Assembly: GCF_028369295.1 (NCBI RefSeq)
Contig: NZ_JAQMYP010000001.1
Location: 310,001-374,000 of the forward strand
DNA length: 64,000 bases
Reading direction: 5' to 3'
Origin: Streptomyces sp. HD
GTDB lineage: Bacteria > Actinomycetota > Actinomycetes > Streptomycetales > Streptomycetaceae
Shown here: piece by piece, positions 60,310-64,000 of the stretch
How positions within the stretch are numbered: the stretch's first letter is position 1
How the letters are laid out: every line of letters begins with the position of its first letter
Program-made: the position numbers and the translations under genes
The notes under the pieces: model-generated
Database searches by the model: none
The model's input: only the letters and a program-made list of their open reading frames with translations
Told to the model about the DNA's origin: nothing

Positions 60310-61436
60310 GGTGTCTCGATCCGTCGTCCTGGACGCTGCGGCCGGTCGGCCTCGAACAGCAGCAGGTTCTCAGGCCGGACCGACAGGCGTACCGGATCGT
60401 CGGGCCGAAGGCTTGCCGCCTCGCCGCGCGGCACCACCAGCGACACATGCAGCTCGCCGAGCCGGACCGTGACCTCCACCGACCGGCCGAGCACCTCGGT
60501 GACGTAGACGGTGCCGGAGAGCTCGTGGCCGGGGCCCTCGCCGAGGGTGAGGTCACGGGGGCGTACGCCGATCAGCACCTTCGTGCCGGGGGCCGGAGGC
60601 GGAGTGGGAGTCAGGGCCGGGGTCGCAGTCGGGGCCGCGTCGGTGCGGATCGGCAGCTCGACCTTGCCGTCCGCGGAACGGAAACCGCCGTCGGAGGTCA
60701 CCGATCCCGGTAGGAGATTGATGCGGGGACGGCCGAAGGCCCGCGCCACCTCCGTGTCGTAGGGCCGGTACCAGATCTCCTCCCGTGTCCCCGTCTGCAC
60801 GATCCGCCCCTCCCGGATGACCCCGATCCGGTCGCCCAGCGCCAGTGCCTCCACGGAGTCGTGGGTGACGTAGAGGGTGGTCGTGTGCCGTACCGCGCCG
60901 ATCGCCTTCAGCTCGGCCCTCATCTGCTGGCGCAGTTTGGCGTCCAGGTGGGAGAGGGGTTCGTCGAGGAGGAAGGCGCGGGCCGGGCGGACCAGGACCC
61001 GGCCGAGGGCCACGCGCTGTCGCTGGCCGTTGGAGAGCCGGCCGACCGGGCGGTCCAACAGGGCCGAGATGCCGAGGAGTTCGGCGACCTCGCCGATCCG
61101 CTCCCGGGCCCGGTCCGCGGGGAGGCGGTGGCGCGGGGAGCGGAGCGGCGAGGCCAGGTTGTCGTAGGCCGACTTGTGCGGGTAGAGGGCGTAGCTCTCG
61201 AAGCACATCGCCACGCCACGGTCGTACGGCTCCACGCCGCGCATGTCCTTGCCGTCGAGCTCGACCGTGCCGGCTTCGGGGGTCTCCAGCCCGGCGATCG
61301 TCTTCAGGGTCGTGGTCTTGCCGGCGCCCGACGGGCCGAGAAGGCAGAAGAACTCGCCCTCCCGTACGTCCAGTTCCAGGTCGTCGAGTGCGGTGACCTT
61401 GCCGTATGTCTTGCGGACGCCCGACAGCCGGATCAT
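60306..61436 (-). CDS. ABC sugar importer ATPase (MalK type), copy 1
   Basis: The product is 376 aa from ATG 61436 (MIRLSGVRKTYG), overlapping the permease stop by ATGA; the long upstream extension of this frame is a shadow. Walker A GPSGAGKTT, Q-loop FESYALYPHK, signature LSNGQRQRVALGRVL, Walker B FLLDEPLSHLD and VTHD are all present, with a TOBE domain from about 245. An Ala/Pro/Thr-rich insert (about 270-285) interrupts the regulatory domain. It powers the two permeases upstream, perhaps together with the second ATPase. Confidence 0.93.
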   Translation of the reverse strand: MIRLSGVRKTYGKVTALDDLELDVREGEFFCLLGPSGAGKTTTLKTIAGLETPEAGTVELDGKDMRGVEPYDRGVAMCFESYALYPHKSAYDNLASPLRSPRHRLPADRARERIGEVAELLGISALLDRPVGRLSNGQRQRVALGRVLVRPARAFLLDEPLSHLDAKLRQQMRAELKAIGAVRHTTTLYVTHDSVEALALGDRIGVIREGRIVQTGTREEIWYRPYDTEVARAFGRPRINLLPGSVTSDGGFRSADGKVELPIRTDAAPTATPALTPTPPPAPGTKVLIGVRPRDLTLGEGPGHELSGTVYVTEVLGRSVEVTVRLGELHVSLVVPRGEAASLRPDDPVRLSVRPENLLLFEADRPQRPGRRIETP

Positions 61437-62263
61437 GACTTCACCGCCCCGAACGACAGGCCGCGCACCAGATACCGCTGGATCGTGAGCGCCAGCAGCA
61501 AGGGCGGGACCACGGAGACGAGCGCGGCGGCGGCCGTGAGGTTGTACTTGGGGCGGTCGCCGCCGAGGAAGGACAGTGCGCCGACGGTCACGGTCTGGGC
61601 CTCGTTGGAGGTCAGGATGAGCGGGAAGACGAAGTTGTTCCACGCGAAGATGAAGGCCAGCAGGGAGACCGCCGCGACCCCCGGCTTCACCAGCGGCAGC
61701 GCCACCCGCAGGAACGCCTGCTTGCGGGTGTAGCCGTCCAGCAGTGCCGCCTGCTCCAGCTCGGGCGTCAGATCGGCGAAGTACGACCGCATGATCCACA
61801 CGATCAGCGGCAGCGTGACCAGCTGGAGCACCCACACCATGCCGACGTACGTGTCGAACAGGCCGAGCTTCTGGTAAAGCACGAACAGCGGGATGATCAC
61901 CGTGAGTTCGGGCGCGAACCGGAACGACAGCAGCGTGAACATCAGGTTCTCCGAGCCCTTGAACCGCCAGCGCGCCGAGGCGTACGCCGCCGGAAGCCCC
62001 ACCAGGAGCGACAGGACCACCGCGCCCACCGACACGACCAGGCTGTTGACGAAGAACCGCACGAACGGGATGCCCTCGCTGTCGCCGAGCACCGTGCGGT
62101 AGCCGTCGAGGGTGGGGGAGAAGGAGAAGTAGGTGGAGAAGAGCTCGTTGGCCGGCTTCAGGGACAGGATCACCATCCAGGCGATCGGGAACAGCGCGAA
62201 GACGAAGTAGAGGATGAGGGCGGCATCCGCCAGCCACCCCGACAGCCGTTTCCTGACGGTCAC
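61433..62263 (-). CDS. ABC sugar importer permease, MalG type
   Basis: The product is 276 aa from GTG 62263, overlapping the upstream permease stop by GTGA. It has about six membrane helices and the EAA loop (ELEQAALLDGYTRKQAF, about 170-186). It is the second membrane subunit of the importer. Overlaps on both sides show co-translation with the first permease and the ATPase. Confidence 0.94.
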   Translation of the reverse strand: MTVRKRLSGWLADAALILYFVFALFPIAWMVILSLKPANELFSTYFSFSPTLDGYRTVLGDSEGIPFVRFFVNSLVVSVGAVVLSLLVGLPAAYASARWRFKGSENLMFTLLSFRFAPELTVIIPLFVLYQKLGLFDTYVGMVWVLQLVTLPLIVWIMRSYFADLTPELEQAALLDGYTRKQAFLRVALPLVKPGVAAVSLLAFIFAWNNFVFPLILTSNEAQTVTVGALSFLGGDRPKYNLTAAAALVSVVPPLLLALTIQRYLVRGLSFGAVKS

Positions 62264-63147
62264 TTGGCAGCCACCTCCGCCGCCTTCCGCTGGATCTTCC
62301 CCAGGTGCTTCACCAGCACCATCGCGGCGAGATACACCACGGCCCAGAGCACGATCGTGTAGCTGATGCCGAACGAGTACCGCTGGAAGCGGATCGCCTC
62401 CAGATAGGCGCGGATCTGGAGGACGACCGTCGAGTCACCCGGTCCGCCCTCCGTCAGGGCGTAGATGATGTCGAACACCTTCAGCGAGTCCATGAACCGG
62501 AAGATCACCGCGACCAGCACGTACGGCCACAGCATCGGCAGCGTCAGCCGCCGAAAGGTGTACCACCAGCCCGCCCCGTCGACCGCCGCCGCCTCGAAGG
62601 GGGATGTGGGCAGCGAGCGCAGCCCGGCCAGCGCCAGGATCGCCACGAACGGCGTGTACACCCACACGTCCACGGCGATGGACGACAGCAGCGCGCCGGT
62701 CGGGGTGTCCGTCCACTGCACCCCGCCCAGCCCGAAGGGTCTGAGCAGGTGGTTCACAACGCCGACCGACGGCTGGAGCATCAGCTTCCAGATGATCGCC
62801 GCGATCACCGGCGCGATCATCAGCGGCAGGATGAGGATCTTCTCCAGCACCCGCCCGACGACCGTCGACCGGTGCAGCAGCAGGGCGACGGCCACGCCGA
62901 GCACCGTCTCCACGGCGGCCGCCCCCACCGCGTACAGCACCGTCACCCACGCCGAGTTCCAGAAGGCCTCCTGCGTGAACACGGTCTCGTAGTTCTCGAA
63001 CCGCACCATGTCCGGCTGCGGCTTGCTCGCCGAGAAGTCGAACAGCGTGTAGTAGAGGCCGAGCCCGAAGGGGTAGAGGATTCCGCAGGTCAGCAGCAGG
63101 GCGGGGACGATCAGGACGTACGGGCGAAGGGCGAGGCGCCATCCCAT
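62260..63147 (-). CDS. ABC sugar importer permease, MalF type
   Basis: The product is 295 aa from ATG 63147, 4 nt after the binding-protein stop. It has about six membrane helices and the EAA loop (PFEAAAVDGAGWWYTFRR, about 182-199). It forms the pore with the MalG-type subunit encoded next. The substrate, probably a polyol or small sugar, is inferred from the kinase and dehydrogenase downstream. Confidence 0.94.
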   Translation of the reverse strand: MGWRLALRPYVLIVPALLLTCGILYPFGLGLYYTLFDFSASKPQPDMVRFENYETVFTQEAFWNSAWVTVLYAVGAAAVETVLGVAVALLLHRSTVVGRVLEKILILPLMIAPVIAAIIWKLMLQPSVGVVNHLLRPFGLGGVQWTDTPTGALLSSIAVDVWVYTPFVAILALAGLRSLPTSPFEAAAVDGAGWWYTFRRLTLPMLWPYVLVAVIFRFMDSLKVFDIIYALTEGGPGDSTVVLQIRAYLEAIRFQRYSFGISYTIVLWAVVYLAAMVLVKHLGKIQRKAAEVAAK

Positions 63148-63151
63148 CGCG

Positions 63152-64000
63152 CTAGCCCACCTTGTCGGCGAGGTCGCCCGCCAGCCCGTCCAGCACCGAC
63201 TTCGCGCCCTTGCCGCCGTAGATCTCCTGAAGGGCGGCGGCCCAGCTGGTGGTCGCGTCGAAGAACTGGGCCTGCGGAGTGAACTGGATCTTCGTCTGGT
63301 CCACGACGGCCTCGAAGGTCTCGATGAAGCCCGGCAGGTGCCTCATCTTGTCCTTGTAGGCGGCGGCGTCGGCGATCGACTTGCGCACCGGGTCGATGTG
63401 GTTGTGCGTGACCGCGCTCTTGAGCAGGTGCTGCTTGCCGGTCGCCCACTGTAGGAACAGCCAACTGGCGCTCTTCTTCTTGCTCTTGGCGTTCATGCCG
63501 AGCGACCAGATCCACATGTTGGTGGCGAGGGAACCGTCCGGACCCTTCGGGCCGGGATGGAAGGCGATCTTCCCGGAGGCGGGGCTCGCCCCCTCCACCG
63601 CCTGGAAGTAGGCAGCCGTGTCCGCGTCGAACAGCATCCCGGCCTTCTTCGCGCCCAGGTCGCTGGAGCACTGGTACCAGGTGTACGACGTCCAGGACGG
63701 CGGCCCGCCCTGCTTGACCATGCCGGCCCAGTCCTCGGTGAACGCGACCGCCTCCGGGGTGTTCATGGCGGGTGTGAGCTTCCCACCCCGGACTGTGAAG
63801 TCCTTGAGCCCGTTGCGGGCGTACATGGTCATGAAGCCGGGGTGGATGGTCGCCCAGCTTCTCGATCCGCGTACGGCGATTCCGTACATGCCGTCGAAAC
63901 CGGCGCCCGGCGCCTTCTGTTTGATGGCCCCGGCGATCTCGCGCAGCTCGTCGAAGCTCTCGGCGGGCTTGAGGCCGAGCTTCTTGAAGACGTCCGTGTT
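63152..64000 (-). CDS. extracellular sugar-binding protein of ABC importer, N-terminus beyond the window
   Basis: The frame is open to the window edge, so only the C-terminal about 282 residues are visible. The text (NTDVFKKLGLKPAESFDELR, MNTPEAVAFTEDWAGMV, KAGMLFDADTAAYF, IWSLGMNAKSKKKSASWLFL) is that of a family-1 solute-binding protein, whose N-terminus should carry a lipoprotein signal. It would capture the substrate for the permeases downstream. The stop at 63152 is 4 nt before the permease ATG. Confidence 0.92.
   Translation of the reverse strand, partial: NTDVFKKLGLKPAESFDELREIAGAIKQKAPGAGFDGMYGIAVRGSRSWATIHPGFMTMYARNGLKDFTVRGGKLTPAMNTPEAVAFTEDWAGMVKQGGPPSWTSYTWYQCSSDLGAKKAGMLFDADTAAYFQAVEGASPASGKIAFHPGPKGPDGSLATNMWIWSLGMNAKSKKKSASWLFLQWATGKQHLLKSAVTHNHIDPVRKSIADAAAYKDKMRHLPGFIETFEAVVDQTKIQFTPQAQFFDATTSWAAALQEIYGGKGAKSVLDGLAGDLADKVG

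Overview
The window is high-GC actinobacterial DNA, almost certainly a Streptomyces chromosome. The signs are strong third-position G/C bias, frequent GTG starts, ATGA and TGATG stop-start overlaps, several genes that appear leaderless, and family content such as the GlnX/GlnH/PknG cassette, the csnR-K chitosan-oligosaccharide operon, an R61-like DD-peptidase and many paired regulators. It reads as chromosomal backbone with local accessory insertions. I found no rRNA, tRNA, CRISPR array or prophage. No stretch over 300 bases lacks an assigned gene; the longest intergenic gaps are about 260-290 bases and hold promoters or hairpins.

Region 1 (1-8939, minus strand) is a membrane-to-cytosol signalling cassette: GlnX-like membrane protein, GlnH-like binding protein, a coiled-coil protein, a PknG-like kinase, a PP2C phosphatase and a vWA protein cut by the window edge. 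Region 2 (9197-15994, minus) is the csnR-E-F-G-H-K operon, with a ROK regulator, ABC importer, GH4 glycosidase, BadF-type kinase and a palindromic CsnR operator. Region 3 (16067-24061) holds an MFS exporter carrying an in-frame minisatellite, a divergent LysR regulator, a small membrane protein, an MscS channel, an HNH endonuclease, and a PadR-controlled ABC exporter with a small ORF wedged between ATPase and permease.

Region 4 (24272-33655) has a small acidic repeat protein coupled to malQ, then two neighbouring divergent regulator/effector pairs: TetR with a flavin monooxygenase, and MarR with an EamA transporter. Their intergenic regions are arrays of back-to-back operator-like repeats, nine 14-bp units and five 15-bp-spaced units. 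A second EamA transporter, a LysR regulator and a DUF1203 protein follow.

Region 5 (33775-54397) is mostly housekeeping and secreted functions: two PepN-type aminopeptidases, asd, an ECF sigma/anti-sigma pair, a large subtilase, a Nudix hydrolase, a Tat-exported metallophosphoesterase, an R61-like DD-peptidase beside the decayed remnant of a second copy, an AbiEi-like protein, a thioredoxin-fold protein, two zinc-ribbon proteins and a glycerophosphodiester phosphodiesterase. Gene decay is visible in a phosphotransferase pseudogene and a DUF397-like remnant.

Region 6 (54424-64000, minus) is a carbohydrate or polyol uptake and catabolism locus: binding protein, two permeases, two different ATPases, a DeoR regulator, a 2-hydroxyacid dehydrogenase and an FGGY kinase. 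A TnpB-only IS200/IS605-type element (about 57121-58401) sits inside it, between the second ATPase and the dehydrogenase, and probably splits a former operon.
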